The position numbers were made by a program, and so were the translations under genes. The notes beneath the pieces were generated by a model. That model saw nothing but the letters and a program-made list of their open reading frames with translations. It did not search any database and was not told where the DNA came from. From Deltaproteobacteria bacterium (GTDB lineage Bacteria > Desulfobacterota > Desulfobulbia > Desulfobulbales > Desulfurivibrionaceae), in the NCBI GenBank assembly GCA_026388735.1, contig JAPLJG010000102.1:1-37257 (forward strand): a stretch of DNA of 37,257 nt. The letters run 5' to 3'. This document shows, piece after piece, positions 16,990 through 26,089 of this stretch; the first letter of the stretch is position 1, and the number at the start of each line of letters is the position of its first letter.

Positions 16990-17178
16990 ATGCAAACAGT
17001 GTGCTGTGTGTGCCAGAAAACCAAGAGCCAAGCTGGTTGGATACAAGGACAGTCAAGCAAGGAAACAAGGGTTTCCCACGGGTACTGCCCGGATTGTTTT
17101 AGTCGTACCATGGAACAGGCGCAAGGCTGGTTGCTGGCGAGAAATGCCGGGAACCACAGCATGGCCCTCGGGCGCTAA
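16990..17178 (+). CDS. Small CxxC/CxxC zinc-ribbon-like protein in the ftsW slot
   Basis: This is a predicted 62-residue soluble protein without a membrane segment. Cysteines occur as C5-x-x-C8 (with an extra C6) and C33-P-D-C36. The latter lies inside VSHGYCPDCFSR, which resembles the C-terminal 'C-x-x-C...SHG-x-CP-x-C' tail found on many sensory and response-regulator proteins. The ATG at 16990 has AAGGAGA at 16974-16980. An upstream GTG at 16960 lacks such support. Its stop TAA begins the AAGGAG that serves murG, so it appears built into the operon. It takes the place of ftsW, but at this size it cannot be an FtsW remnant. Function is unknown; metal binding is inferred. Confidence 0.65.
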   Translation: MQTVCCVCQKTKSQAGWIQGQSSKETRVSHGYCPDCFSRTMEQAQGWLLARNAGNHSMALGR

Positions 17179-17192
17179 GGAGTAACAGAGAA

Positions 17193-18275
17193 ATGTCCAT
17201 GCGGATGATCGTGACCGGAGGAGGAACAGGAGGGCATCTTTTTCCCGGCATTGCCGTGGCGGAAGAGATGCTGCGCCGGTTCCCCGAGGGCAGGATTCTC
17301 TTTGTCAGCACGGATCGCGCCATTGATAACAAAACGCTGGCGGCGCGTTCCTTTGAGAAAAAAGCCATTGCCTGCCTGCCCTTGAAGGGAAAGTCGATTT
17401 TGGGCACCCTCAAGAGTGTGGTCCAGCTCCCCATTAGCCTGTGGCAGGCGTTGCGGATTGTCCGCGCCTTTAAACCGCAGCTGGTTTTGGGGGTGGGCGG
17501 GTATGTGACCGGACCGGTGGTGCTGGCGGCAAGACTCATGGGGGTGAAAACCTGTATCCATGAGCAGAATTCAATTCCAGGGATGGCCAACAGGATGCTT
17601 GGAAAAATTGTTGACCAGGTATATATTTCTATCCCCGGTTCCGAGGGGTTTTTCCCTAAGGGCAAGGCCGTTCTCACCGGAAATCCGGTGCGGGCGGAAT
17701 TGCTCGATGCGGCAGACCGGCAGAAGGATCAGACCGCAGTCAAGACGGTGTTGGTTCTGGGGGGCAGTCAGGGTGCCCATCGGGTCAATGCCCTGATGGT
17801 TGAGGCTTTTGCTGTCAACCTGCCCCGGGACACGGTTCAGGTTCGGCATCAGACGGGAAACAGCGACGAAGAATGGGTGCGCAAGGCCTACAGCGAGGCA
17901 GGGGTAGCAGCCCAGGTCTCTTCCTTTATCAGCGATATGGCTGCGGCCTATGGGGACGCGGATCTTGTTGTTTCGCGGGCGGGGGCTACCACCCTGGCGG
18001 AATTGGCGGTGCTGGGCAAACCGGCTATTTTGATTCCCTACCCGTATGCCGCAGATGATCATCAGACGACCAACGCGGCTTTTCTGGTGGGCGGTGGGGC
18101 AGCCCTGATGTTTCAGGAGCGGGAACTCGACGGAACGAAGTTGCGGCAGGAGATTTTGGGGCTTATGAACGATGCCCCTCGGTTGCAGGACATGGCAGCG
18201 CAGATGAAGCAATTTGCCCGGCCGGAAGCGACTGCTGTCATTGTAGAAAAGAGCATAGAGCTGTTGGCCGTTTGA
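17193..18275 (+). CDS. murG: UDP-GlcNAc:lipid I N-acetylglucosaminyltransferase MurG
   Basis: MurG makes lipid II from lipid I on the cytoplasmic face of the membrane. The 360-residue GT-B enzyme shows the N-terminal glycine-rich loop TGGGTGGHLFPG (8-19), GVGGYVTGP, HEQNSIPGMANR, the nucleotide-binding segment VLVLGGSQGAHRVN, and the C-terminal SRAGATTLAEL and PYPYAADDHQTTNA. AAGGAG at 17177-17182, overlapping the stop codon of the small zinc-ribbon gene, supports ATG at 17193. All expected substrate-binding motifs are seen. Confidence 0.96.
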   Translation: MSMRMIVTGGGTGGHLFPGIAVAEEMLRRFPEGRILFVSTDRAIDNKTLAARSFEKKAIACLPLKGKSILGTLKSVVQLPISLWQALRIVRAFKPQLVLGVGGYVTGPVVLAARLMGVKTCIHEQNSIPGMANRMLGKIVDQVYISIPGSEGFFPKGKAVLTGNPVRAELLDAADRQKDQTAVKTVLVLGGSQGAHRVNALMVEAFAVNLPRDTVQVRHQTGNSDEEWVRKAYSEAGVAAQVSSFISDMAAAYGDADLVVSRAGATTLAELAVLGKPAILIPYPYAADDHQTTNAAFLVGGGAALMFQERELDGTKLRQEILGLMNDAPRLQDMAAQMKQFARPEATAVIVEKSIELLAV

Positions 18276-18302
18276 GTGGACAAGTGCTGAGGATAGAAGT
18301 GC

Positions 18303-19694
18303 ATGTATAAGAAGACACAACATATTCATTTCGTGGGCATAGGCGGCATCGGCATGAGCGGCATTGCCGAGCTGCTTCTGAACCTCGGCTATACCGTGAG
18401 CGGTTCCGACCTGCGGGAGACCGATATCACCCGGCGTCTAACCGGATTGGGCGGCAAGGTATACAGCGGGCATCAGGGCCAGTGGATTGTCGGGGCCGAC
18501 GTGGTGGTGACTTCCTCGGCGGTTCGGGAGAATAACCCGGAAGTCCTGGCGGCCCGCGCCGCGCATATCCCGGTCATCCCCAGGGCGGAGATGCTGGCCG
18601 AGCTCATGCGTCTTAAAAAATACGGCATCGGCGTGGCCGGCAGTCATGGAAAGACCACCACCACCTCCATGGTCGGCTGGCTGATGGCCGAGGCGGGCCT
18701 GGACCCAACGGTGGTGATCGGTGGCAAGGTCAACAGCTTGGGCACCAACGCAAAATTGGGCGAGGGTGAATTCCTGGTTGCCGAGGCGGACGAGTCCGAC
18801 GGCTCTTTTTTGAAACTGTCACCAGTCCTTGAAATCGTGACCAATATCGATCTGGAGCATCTGGATCATTACAAGGATATCGAGGAGATCAAGACAGCCT
18901 TTCTGGAATTCATCGAGAAGCTTCCCTTTTATGGAGCGGCGATTGTCTGTCTGGATGATGTCAATGTTGCCTCGATTCTGGCCCAGATCCGAAAGAGGGT
19001 CATTACCTACGGCCTGACCAGTCAGGCCGATGTCCATGCTCGCGCCGTGGAGGCCCAGGGCTTGACCTCGGTTTTTGAGGTCTGCCGGAACAACGAGGTG
19101 CTGGGGGAGATAACCCTCAATGTTCCGGGGCAACACAATGTGTACAACGCTTTGGCTGCCATCACCGTGGCCCTGGAGTTGGATATCCCCTTCAACGTTA
19201 TCCAGAAGGCCCTGAAGACATTCAGTGGGGTTCAGCGGCGCCTACAGATCAAGGGAGAGGTTGATGGGGTCATGGTCATTGATGATTACGGTCACCACCC
19301 CACCGAGATTCGGGCAACCCTGGCGGCCATGCGCTCGGCCTGGCCGAGACGGCGGCTGATCGTCATGTTCCAGCCCCATCGCTACACGCGGACGGCCGGA
19401 TTGTTCAAGGAATTCAGCACCGCCTTCCACGAAGCGGATGTCCTTTTGCTCACGGAGATTTACGCGGCCAGCGAGACCCCCATCAAGGGCGTAAGCGGGT
19501 CTGCGCTTTTGCAGGAGATCAAGCTGCACGGCCAGAAAAACGCCCATTTTGTTGCGGATGTCGAATCCTTGGCGCGTACGGTAAGGGCCATGGTGCAGCC
19601 GGACGATATTGTTCTGACGCTGGGTGCAGGCAACATCTACCAGGCCGGTGAGGAACTTTTGCAAAAAATGGAGCAGGGGCATGCTGCCTGCTAG
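18303..19694 (+). CDS. murC: UDP-MurNAc:L-alanine ligase MurC
   Basis: MurC begins peptide-stem synthesis by adding L-Ala to UDP-MurNAc. The 463-residue protein has [17 protein letters not shown] (9-25), the P-loop GSHGKTTT (113-120), [20 protein letters not shown], the [10 protein letters not shown] segment, [19 protein letters not shown] and LTLGAGNIY. It is full length with all conserved residues. It overlaps murB by 14 bases at its 3' end, so the two are probably translationally coupled. Confidence 0.96.
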   Translation: MYKKTQHIHFVGIGGIGMSGIAELLLNLGYTVSGSDLRETDITRRLTGLGGKVYSGHQGQWIVGADVVVTSSAVRENNPEVLAARAAHIPVIPRAEMLAELMRLKKYGIGVAGSHGKTTTTSMVGWLMAEAGLDPTVVIGGKVNSLGTNAKLGEGEFLVAEADESDGSFLKLSPVLEIVTNIDLEHLDHYKDIEEIKTAFLEFIEKLPFYGAAIVCLDDVNVASILAQIRKRVITYGLTSQADVHARAVEAQGLTSVFEVCRNNEVLGEITLNVPGQHNVYNALAAITVALELDIPFNVIQKALKTFSGVQRRLQIKGEVDGVMVIDDYGHHPTEIRATLAAMRSAWPRRRLIVMFQPHRYTRTAGLFKEFSTAFHEADVLLLTEIYAASETPIKGVSGSALLQEIKLHGQKNAHFVADVESLARTVRAMVQPDDIVLTLGAGNIYQAGEELLQKMEQGHAAC

Positions 19695-20682
19695 GGTCTA
19701 CAACCTGCAAGATCATCCCGACAGGGGTGAGGTCTTGAAATTCCGGGGGCAGAGGCCGATGGACAAAGGGGTGGATAACTGGCCGGAGCAACTGCGTAAT
19801 CTCTGGTCCGGCGAGATCGAATGGAACAGCCCGATGGCCCGCTGGTGCACCCTGCAAGTGGGCGGCCCGGCCAAAGCCATCGCCACCCCGGCAAGCCGGG
19901 CGGAATTGCAGAGCCTTGTCGCCGTGTTGGCGAAACTTGGTGTTTGCTGGAGGGTTATTGGCCGGGGCAGCAATCTGTTGGTTTCCGACACGGGTTACGA
20001 CGGGGTTATTGTCATGCTGGGCCGCAAGTTTGCCGCCATTGAACAGCTGGCCGGAAAAGAGGCCGAAAAGACTCTGGTGCAGGTTGAGGCCGGATGCAGC
20101 CTGATGAAGCTGGTTAACTGGTGCGTCGCCCAAGGGTTACAAGGTCTGGAGTTTGCTGCGGGCATTCCGGGCTCGGTGGGCGGGGCGGTGGTCATGAATG
20201 CCGGAGCCTGGGGCAAGGAGATGAGCGAATCCCTGGCCTCGGTGACATTTTTGAGTGGGGCTGGGGAGTTTGTGGAAAGAAAAAAAGGTGACCTGGCCTT
20301 TTCGTACCGGCATCTGGAAACAGAGAGTATGATCGTGGTGGTTGCGGAATTTTTGTTGCAGGCCGGGGATCGGCAAGCCATTGAGAGAAAAGGCGCTCAG
20401 TTGATGCGCGACCGGAAAAAAAAGCAGCCGCAGGGCCAAGGCAACGCCGGCTCGTTTTTTAAGAATCCTGCGGGCTTGCCTGCCGCCGGTAAGCTCATCC
20501 AGGACGCGGGGCTCAAGGGCATTCGCGTCGGTGGTGCCGAGGTTTCCGAGGTGCATGCCAATTTTCTGGTGAATATCGGTTCGGCTACGGCCCAGGATTT
20601 TCTGGATCTGATGCGGCTTGTGCAGGAAAAGGTTTTCGAGCGGTTCGGTGTCCGGCTGGAGCCGGAAGTTCATATCCTGTAA
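19681..20682 (+). CDS. murB: UDP-N-acetylenolpyruvoylglucosamine reductase MurB
   Basis: MurB is the FAD- and NADPH-dependent enzyme that forms UDP-MurNAc. Conserved motifs include [19 protein letters not shown] (FAD binding), [30 protein letters not shown] (active-site Tyr/Arg), [21 protein letters not shown] and LEPEVHIL with the catalytic Glu. From ATG 19681, which has GGAG seven bases upstream, the protein has 333 residues. A later ATG at 19759 would give 307 residues and cannot be excluded. The first choice overlaps murC. Confidence 0.94.
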   Translation: MLPARVYNLQDHPDRGEVLKFRGQRPMDKGVDNWPEQLRNLWSGEIEWNSPMARWCTLQVGGPAKAIATPASRAELQSLVAVLAKLGVCWRVIGRGSNLLVSDTGYDGVIVMLGRKFAAIEQLAGKEAEKTLVQVEAGCSLMKLVNWCVAQGLQGLEFAAGIPGSVGGAVVMNAGAWGKEMSESLASVTFLSGAGEFVERKKGDLAFSYRHLETESMIVVVAEFLLQAGDRQAIERKGAQLMRDRKKKQPQGQGNAGSFFKNPAGLPAAGKLIQDAGLKGIRVGGAEVSEVHANFLVNIGSATAQDFLDLMRLVQEKVFERFGVRLEPEVHIL

Positions 20683-21528
20683 TTGGGGAAAAAAGGGGCA
20701 GCGACGGTTTTGCGAAAGGGAAAGCCCATACAGCAGCGCTACGGGAGCGGCAAGAAAAGCCGGACCCTGGATCTCAGGAAAAAACTGGCCATTATTGGCG
20801 TCGGTTTTCTCTTGCTGGTGGCAGGCTTTGCCGTGGTTGGCTTTATCGTTTATAAAGCCATGGGCCGCTCGGATTTTTTCCAGATAACCGCCACCAACAT
20901 CCAGGGCTGCCGGCGGACCACCAAGAACCTCATTCTGGAAATGAGCGGGGTGGATGTGCACAGCAATCTGCTGGCCCTTGATATCAAGAGGGTGAAGGCT
21001 GGAATCTTAGCCCACGAATGGGTCGAATCGGTGGAGATTGCACGGGATTGGCCAAATCGGTTGACCATTGTGATCAAGGAACGCCTGCCGGTGGCCATTG
21101 TTAGCCTGGAGAACGGCCTGTACTATCTTGACCAGAACGGGGTTGCCTTTGCCCAGGTGTTGCCGCCAGAGGATATGGATTATCCCATCATCACCGGGCT
21201 GAAAAGGGATGAATGGCCGCGAACCCTCAAGGATTCGCAACTGGGCGAGGCCCTACAGTTTATTAAATATGCGGGGCAGGGGAGTTCTATCCTGCCAAAG
21301 CAGAATATCTCGGAACTCCATGTGGACGGGGACGAAAATATCACCCTCTACCTGGTGGACCGGCCTTTTCCCATCCATCTTGGCGCAGGCAATGTTGGCG
21401 TTAAGTATTTTTGGCTGACCAAGGTGTTGTACAAGTTGTACAAGAGCAAGGAATTTGAAAAAGCTGCCTACGTTAGGATGGACTATGGGCGAAACCAGGT
21501 GTTGGTGGGTTTTGACGAGGCGGTGTAG
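20683..21528 (+). CDS. ftsQ: Cell division protein FtsQ
   Basis: FtsQ is a bitopic divisome protein that anchors FtsL/FtsB through its periplasmic POTRA domain. The frame from TTG 20683 encodes 281 residues: a basic tail, one membrane helix (about 36-58), a POTRA domain beginning FFQITATNIQGC with HEWVESVEIARDWPNRLTI near its end, and the FtsQ/DivIB domain containing ERLPVAIVSLENGLYYLDQNG (about 144-164). The start is uncertain. TTG 20683 directly follows the murB stop, and a TTG at 20710 is an alternative; neither has a strong ribosome site. No ddl gene precedes it. Confidence 0.9.
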   Translation: MGKKGAATVLRKGKPIQQRYGSGKKSRTLDLRKKLAIIGVGFLLLVAGFAVVGFIVYKAMGRSDFFQITATNIQGCRRTTKNLILEMSGVDVHSNLLALDIKRVKAGILAHEWVESVEIARDWPNRLTIVIKERLPVAIVSLENGLYYLDQNGVAFAQVLPPEDMDYPIITGLKRDEWPRTLKDSQLGEALQFIKYAGQGSSILPKQNISELHVDGDENITLYLVDRPFPIHLGAGNVGVKYFWLTKVLYKLYKSKEFEKAAYVRMDYGRNQVLVGFDEAV

Positions 21529-21627
21529 GCGACCGCTTCTCCCGACTGGCCCAGGTTCGCAACAAAGAAGCAAAAGCATTGTGATAACCGTCGATGGCGC
21601 ATCGCGAGATCGATCAAAGGTGAACAA

Positions 21628-22860
21628 ATGGCACATGAAGAACGTGGCGATCTGATTGTCGGGCTGGATATCGGGACCACCAAGATCTGCGTGGTGGTGG
21701 GCGAGGTCCATGATAACCGGGTTGACATCATCGGTATCGGTAGGCATCCCTCGGTGGGCTTGCGTCGGGGGGTGGTGGTCAATATCGAAAGCACTGTCCA
21801 CTCGATTCGACAGGCGGTGGAAGAGGCGGAACGCATGGCCGGTTGCGAGATCGGCTCGGTGTATGTGGGCATTGCCGGCAGTCATATCAAGAGCTTTAAC
21901 AGTCATGGCCTGATCGCCATCAAGCATAACGAGATCAGGCAGGACGATATCGACCGAGTGGTGGACGCGGCCAGGGCCGTTCCCATCCCCCCGGACCAGG
22001 AGGTAATCCATGTCCTGCCCCAGGAGTTCATGGTGGACGGCCAGGCCGACATTCAGGACCCCATCGGCATGACCGGCGTCCGCCTCGAGTCCGATGTGCA
22101 TATCGTGACCGGCTCGGCAACCGCGGTGCATAACATTGTCAAATGCTGCAATCGGGCCGGACTCCAGGTGACGGACGTTGTCCTTGAGCCCCTGGCCTCG
22201 GCGGGCGCGGTTCTGACCCGGGAGGAGATGGAGCTGGGCGTCGGGTTACTGGACATCGGCGGCGGCACCGCAGATCTGGCGATCTTTGCCGACGGGACCA
22301 TCAAGCACACCTTTGTCCTGGGCCTGGGTGGCCAAAACCTGACCAACGACCTTTCCATCGGGCTGCGCACCCCACAGAAGGAGGCGGAAAGGCTGAAGGA
22401 AGAGTACGGCAGCGCCTTGGCCTCGCTCATTGACAAGGATCAGGTCATTGAGGTTCCCAGCGTGGGGGGGAGAAAAAATCGGAAGCTTTCCCGGCGGGTT
22501 ATGGGAGAGATTCTTGAGCCCCGGGTGGAGGAGATGCTCACTCTCATCAACCAGGAGCTGCTGGATTCCAAGTACAAGGAAATGGTCAACGCTGGCATGG
22601 TGCTGACCGGCGGCTCTTGTTTGCTGGACAACATGGAAGAGCTGGCGGAACAGATTTTTGATCTGCCGGTTCGCATCGGCCGCCCGGAAAATATTGGCGG
22701 GGTGGTGGATGTGGTGGGTACGCCGCAGTGGGCAACCGGGGTTGGTCTGGTTATTTACGGGATGAAAAACGGGCCGGGCGAAAGATTCAAACGGCCCAAG
22801 GGTGGAGTGGTAGGGAGAGTCACCGGTCGGATGAAAGACTGGTTTAAGGGAATAGTATAA
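21628..22860 (+). CDS. ftsA: Cell division protein FtsA
   Basis: FtsA is the actin-like ATPase that tethers FtsZ to the membrane. The 410-residue protein shows LIVGLDIGTTKICVVVGEV (phosphate 1, from residue 9), the 1C subdomain (VYVGIAGSHIKSFNSHG), LLDIGGGTADLAIF (phosphate 2) and GMVLTGGSCLLDNMEELAE (adenosine motif). The C terminus is basic and amphipathic (RMKDWFKGIV), like the membrane-targeting helix. AAAGGTG precedes the ATG. The 99-base gap after ftsQ holds a short dyad (CGATG-GCG-CATCG, 21592-21604) but no clear promoter. Confidence 0.97.
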   Translation: MAHEERGDLIVGLDIGTTKICVVVGEVHDNRVDIIGIGRHPSVGLRRGVVVNIESTVHSIRQAVEEAERMAGCEIGSVYVGIAGSHIKSFNSHGLIAIKHNEIRQDDIDRVVDAARAVPIPPDQEVIHVLPQEFMVDGQADIQDPIGMTGVRLESDVHIVTGSATAVHNIVKCCNRAGLQVTDVVLEPLASAGAVLTREEMELGVGLLDIGGGTADLAIFADGTIKHTFVLGLGGQNLTNDLSIGLRTPQKEAERLKEEYGSALASLIDKDQVIEVPSVGGRKNRKLSRRVMGEILEPRVEEMLTLINQELLDSKYKEMVNAGMVLTGGSCLLDNMEELAEQIFDLPVRIGRPENIGGVVDVVGTPQWATGVGLVIYGMKNGPGERFKRPKGGVVGRVTGRMKDWFKGIV

Positions 22861-22927
22861 ACATGCGTATCAAGCGCCAGGCGATGTTGGGGAGCAGGTC
22901 AATGACCTTGAACAGGGAGAGCAGGAT

Positions 22928-24097
22928 ATGACTTTTAAATTCGCGGAAGCAGAGTCACGGGCAAAGATCAAGGTTTTTGGCGTTGGCGGCGGCGGTGGTA
23001 ATGCGGTCAACACCATGGTGGACAGCAACATTTTAGGGGTGGAGTTCATCGCCGGCAACACCGATATCCAGGACCTGGAGAAATCCAAGGCCGATGTCCG
23101 GTTGCAGCTTGGCAAGAATGTCGCCAAGGGACTTGGGGCTGGAGCCAACCCGGAAAGGGGCAGAGAGGCGGCGGAGGAGTCCATTGATGAAATCAGAAAA
23201 CAGTTGAAAGACTGTGACATGGTTTTTGTCACCGCTGGATTGGGAGGCGGAACCGGGACCGGGGCTGCGCCGGTTATCGCCCGGATTGCCAAGGAGCTGG
23301 GGGCGCTCACCGTGGGCGTAGTGACCAAGCCTTTTGCCTTCGAGGGCAGAGCCCGGATGAAAAATGCCGAGCTTGGCTGGAAGAATCTGAAAGAGCATGT
23401 GGATACCATCATCACTATTCCCAACGACCGGCTTATCTCCCTAAGCCAGAAGGGAACCCGCTTTATCGACGGGATGAAGATGGCCGACGATGTTCTCGTC
23501 CAGGCCGTGAAGGGCATCACCGATTTGATCAATCTTCCCGGCTACATCAACCCCGATTTTGCCGATGTGCGGGCGATCATGAACGAGATGGGCCAGGCGC
23601 TCATGGGTTCAGGGTATGGCGTTGGTGAAAACCGGGCGGTGGAAGCGGTGAACATGGCGATCAACAGCCCGCTCTTACAGGATATCAGCATCGATGGCGC
23701 CAGGGGTGTATTGGTCAATATCTCGGCCAGCCGGGAGACCTTGACCATGCCGGAAGTGACCGAGGCAACCACAAAAATTTATCAAGAAGTGCATGAGGAC
23801 GCCAATATTATTTTGGGCGTTATTTTTGACGAGAACCTGGGCGATGAGTTGCAGGTAACGGTTATTGCCACAGGTATCCGCGATACCGTGGAGGAAATCG
23901 AAGAGTTGTCCGACAGGGTGCAGCTCATGCCGAAAAAACGCGAACCTGCGGCACAGCCTTTGCCGTTTAGAAGAGGCGAACAGGGCATGGCCGCAGGCCG
24001 CGCTGTGGCCAACGGTATGCAGAGAACCTATGCCAACAATATTTTAAACGAGCAGGACTACGACCGGCCGACATTTCTGCGCAGGAATGAGAGCTGA
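22928..24097 (+). CDS. ftsZ: Cell division protein FtsZ
   Basis: FtsZ is the tubulin-like GTPase that forms the division ring. The 389-residue protein has an N-terminal Rossmann segment (KVFGVGGGGGNAVNTM), the tubulin signature GGGTGTG (106-112), FEGRARMKNAELG, the synergy/T7 region NPDFADVRAIM, a variable linker, and the conserved C-terminal peptide YDRPTFLRRN that binds FtsA. It is full length with no abnormality. It closes the dcw cluster; an inverted-repeat-rich gap follows. Confidence 0.98.
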   Translation: MTFKFAEAESRAKIKVFGVGGGGGNAVNTMVDSNILGVEFIAGNTDIQDLEKSKADVRLQLGKNVAKGLGAGANPERGREAAEESIDEIRKQLKDCDMVFVTAGLGGGTGTGAAPVIARIAKELGALTVGVVTKPFAFEGRARMKNAELGWKNLKEHVDTIITIPNDRLISLSQKGTRFIDGMKMADDVLVQAVKGITDLINLPGYINPDFADVRAIMNEMGQALMGSGYGVGENRAVEAVNMAINSPLLQDISIDGARGVLVNISASRETLTMPEVTEATTKIYQEVHEDANIILGVIFDENLGDELQVTVIATGIRDTVEEIEELSDRVQLMPKKREPAAQPLPFRRGEQGMAAGRAVANGMQRTYANNILNEQDYDRPTFLRRNES

Positions 24098-24099
24098 TA

Positions 24100-24207
24100 T
24101 GTAACGGTCCAGCAGCACCGCATCTGCTTTGTCATCGGCCTGCTCATGTGCAATAGCACACGTCGCAGACCTCTTTCGCGCATCTGCGGCACTGCTGAAC
24201 CGTTACA
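24100..24207 (+). repeat. Large imperfect inverted repeat after ftsZ
   Basis: The left arm 24100-24127 begins TGTAACGGTCCAGCAG, and the right arm 24178-24207 ends CTGCTGAACCGTTACA. They pair over about 25 bases with a few mismatches. A small nested hairpin TGTGC-AATA-GCACA lies in the loop. It starts three bases after the ftsZ stop. It may help end the dcw transcript, although no U-tract follows, or it may be a dispersed palindromic repeat. Confidence 0.65.
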
Positions 24208-24343
24208 GTTGGAAGCTCTGCGTCGTCGCCTAAGGTAAAATAACAAATTGTCCCGCCGCCATCATTTTGGAATGCCAATAAAAAGCGGGTGCGCAGTGGC
24301 TGCCCGCTTCCAACTACTGCCGGAGTGTTCTCTCTCTCCGGCA
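24208..24343 (+). other. Structured gap with three further inverted repeats
   Basis: GTTGGAAGC (24208-24216) pairs with GCTTCCAAC (24306-24314). Inside this, AAGCGGG (24283-24289) pairs with CCCGCTT (24303-24309), so these two pairings compete. A separate hairpin, TGCCGGAG/CTCCGGCA, spans 24318-24343. No open frame with a ribosome site is convincing. It may be a leader or structured RNA, or repeat debris, ahead of the radical SAM gene. Confidence 0.4.
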
Positions 24344-24361
24344 GGTTCGAGATGAACCTCC

Positions 24362-26089
24362 ATGCGTCAGCGCCAGCCTGCATCCGGTGATTTTCTTGCC
24401 AGCGAAAAAGGGACGCAGCGCAAAAAATGGAAGGGCCGACTGCCGGTTGCCCTCATCTTTCCCAACCGATATGCCCTGGGCAATTCCAATTTGGGCTTCC
24501 AGCTCGTCTATGCTCTGGTAAACAGCCTGCCCGGTTTTGTTTGCGAGCGGTTTTTTTATCAGGACAACCAGCCCCCGGTTTCTCTGGAATCGGGTCGCCC
24601 CCTCCGCGATTTCCCGATCCTGCTCTGCTCCCTGAGTTTTGAACAGGACTTTCTCAACCTGTTGGCCCTGTTTTTTGCCGGTGGCATTGAGCCTCTGGCT
24701 GAAAAGCGCAGCGCAGACACCAGCCGATTTCGCCCCGGTCAGCCCTTAATTATTGGCGGCGGCGTGGCCTCCTTTATCAATCCCGAGCCCTTGGCGCCCT
24801 TTGTTGATCTGTTTGTCGTTGGGGAAGCGGAACCGATTCTCCCGCAGCTTATGGATCATCTTGCCGACCGTTTGAATGTCGAAGAGCCGGAAGCGCTGCT
24901 TCGGGGGATCGTCCGGGAGTTCACTGGCTGTTATGTCCCGCGCTTTTACACCATGCATTACGGGGAAGGCGGTGTCCTGACCCGCATCGAGGCTGACCCG
25001 GAGGCGCCTGCCCGGGTGCGGCGGGTGGTGCTGGACAAATCCCCGGTGGCTGGACACTCGCAGCTGCTTTCTCCCGAGGCGGAGTTCTCCAACCTTTTTC
25101 TGACTGAACTTGGCCGGGGTTGCAGCCGTGGGTGCAGATTCTGCGCCGCCGGTTTTGTCTACCGTCCGCCCCGCCTCTGGTCGGCGGAAAGCATCCTTGC
25201 CGGTCTGGCCGAGCGGCCCGAGGATATAAAACGGGTGGGTCTCTTGGGGATGGAGATGGCGCGGAGCGAGGATCTCGCCCGGATTGCCGAGTACCTGCTG
25301 GGCGAGGGCTGCGTCTTGTCTTTTTCGTCCCTGCGGGCTGACGCCATAAGCGACGAACTCTGTGGCCTGCTTGCGCAAAGCAGATTGAAAAGTGCGGCCA
25401 TTGCGCCGGACGGCGGGTCGGAAAGGTTGCGCCGGGTAATCAATAAAGGCATCAGCGAGCAGGATGTGTTGTGTGCGGCAGAGGCCTTGGCCCGGGCCGG
25501 AATTCATCACCTCAAGCTCTATTTCATGATCGGTCTGCCCACGGAAACCGAGGATGATCTGGCGGAACTTTTGCTCTTGACGGACAAGGTCCGCAAGACC
25601 CTGTTGGCTGTGGGTCGGGAAACGGGGCGCATGGGCAATATAACCCTGAGCGTAAACAGCTTTGTGCCCAAGGCCTGGACCCCGTTCCAGTTCCATGGTT
25701 TTGCCCCATTGACAACGCTCAAAAACAGCATAAAATTTCTGCGCAAGGGTGTGGTGGGCATGGCAAATACCCGCCTGGTTGTTGATCAGCCGACAAACGC
25801 CTTTTATCAGGCGGTGCTGGCCCGCGGGGATCGCAAGGTCGGCTTGGCCCTGTATGCCATGCTGCAAGGCGGGCAAAACTGGCGGCAAACCTTGCAGGGC
25901 TGCGGCATTGACCCGGAAGAATATGCCATGCGTCAGCGGGGCCAGGATGAGATTTTTCCTTGGGAGATCATTGACCATGGGATCGACCGGCAATATCTGT
26001 GGGCGGAGTATCAGAAGGCCTTGAAAGAAAAATTTACGCTTGCCTGTGATACTGCACAGTGCAAGCGATGTGGGGTATGTCATGGTTAA
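24362..26089 (+). CDS. Radical SAM protein with B12-binding-like N-terminal domain
   Basis: This 575-residue protein is of the uncharacterised 'fused' radical SAM type. The N-terminal 200 residues resemble a cobalamin-binding Rossmann fold (LIFPNRYALGNSNLGF, about 31-46; IIGGGVAS, 130-137; VVGEAE, 152-157) but lack an obvious DxHxxG. The radical SAM cluster is C254-x3-C258-x2-C261 in RGCSRGCRFC. A C-terminal cysteine group (C562, C567, C570, C573; KRCGVC) may bind another cluster. The start at 24362 lacks a strong ribosome site and is uncertain. Its last codons overlap the histidine kinase start. The substrate is unknown; a modification reaction on RNA, protein or a cofactor is possible. Confidence 0.85.
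   Translation: MRQRQPASGDFLASEKGTQRKKWKGRLPVALIFPNRYALGNSNLGFQLVYALVNSLPGFVCERFFYQDNQPPVSLESGRPLRDFPILLCSLSFEQDFLNLLALFFAGGIEPLAEKRSADTSRFRPGQPLIIGGGVASFINPEPLAPFVDLFVVGEAEPILPQLMDHLADRLNVEEPEALLRGIVREFTGCYVPRFYTMHYGEGGVLTRIEADPEAPARVRRVVLDKSPVAGHSQLLSPEAEFSNLFLTELGRGCSRGCRFCAAGFVYRPPRLWSAESILAGLAERPEDIKRVGLLGMEMARSEDLARIAEYLLGEGCVLSFSSLRADAISDELCGLLAQSRLKSAAIAPDGGSERLRRVINKGISEQDVLCAAEALARAGIHHLKLYFMIGLPTETEDDLAELLLLTDKVRKTLLAVGRETGRMGNITLSVNSFVPKAWTPFQFHGFAPLTTLKNSIKFLRKGVVGMANTRLVVDQPTNAFYQAVLARGDRKVGLALYAMLQGGQNWRQTLQGCGIDPEEYAMRQRGQDEIFPWEIIDHGIDRQYLWAEYQKALKEKFTLACDTAQCKRCGVCHG

Noticed and set aside
16967..17185. Second overlapping forward frame in the murD-murG gap
   Set aside because: It is frame-shifted relative to the cysteine-motif frame, lacks ribosome-site support and resembles no protein; the other frame has both.
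24746..26083. 445-codon reverse-strand open frame
   Set aside because: It is a shadow of the radical SAM gene with no ribosome site or family motif; high GC content leaves few stops on the opposite strand.
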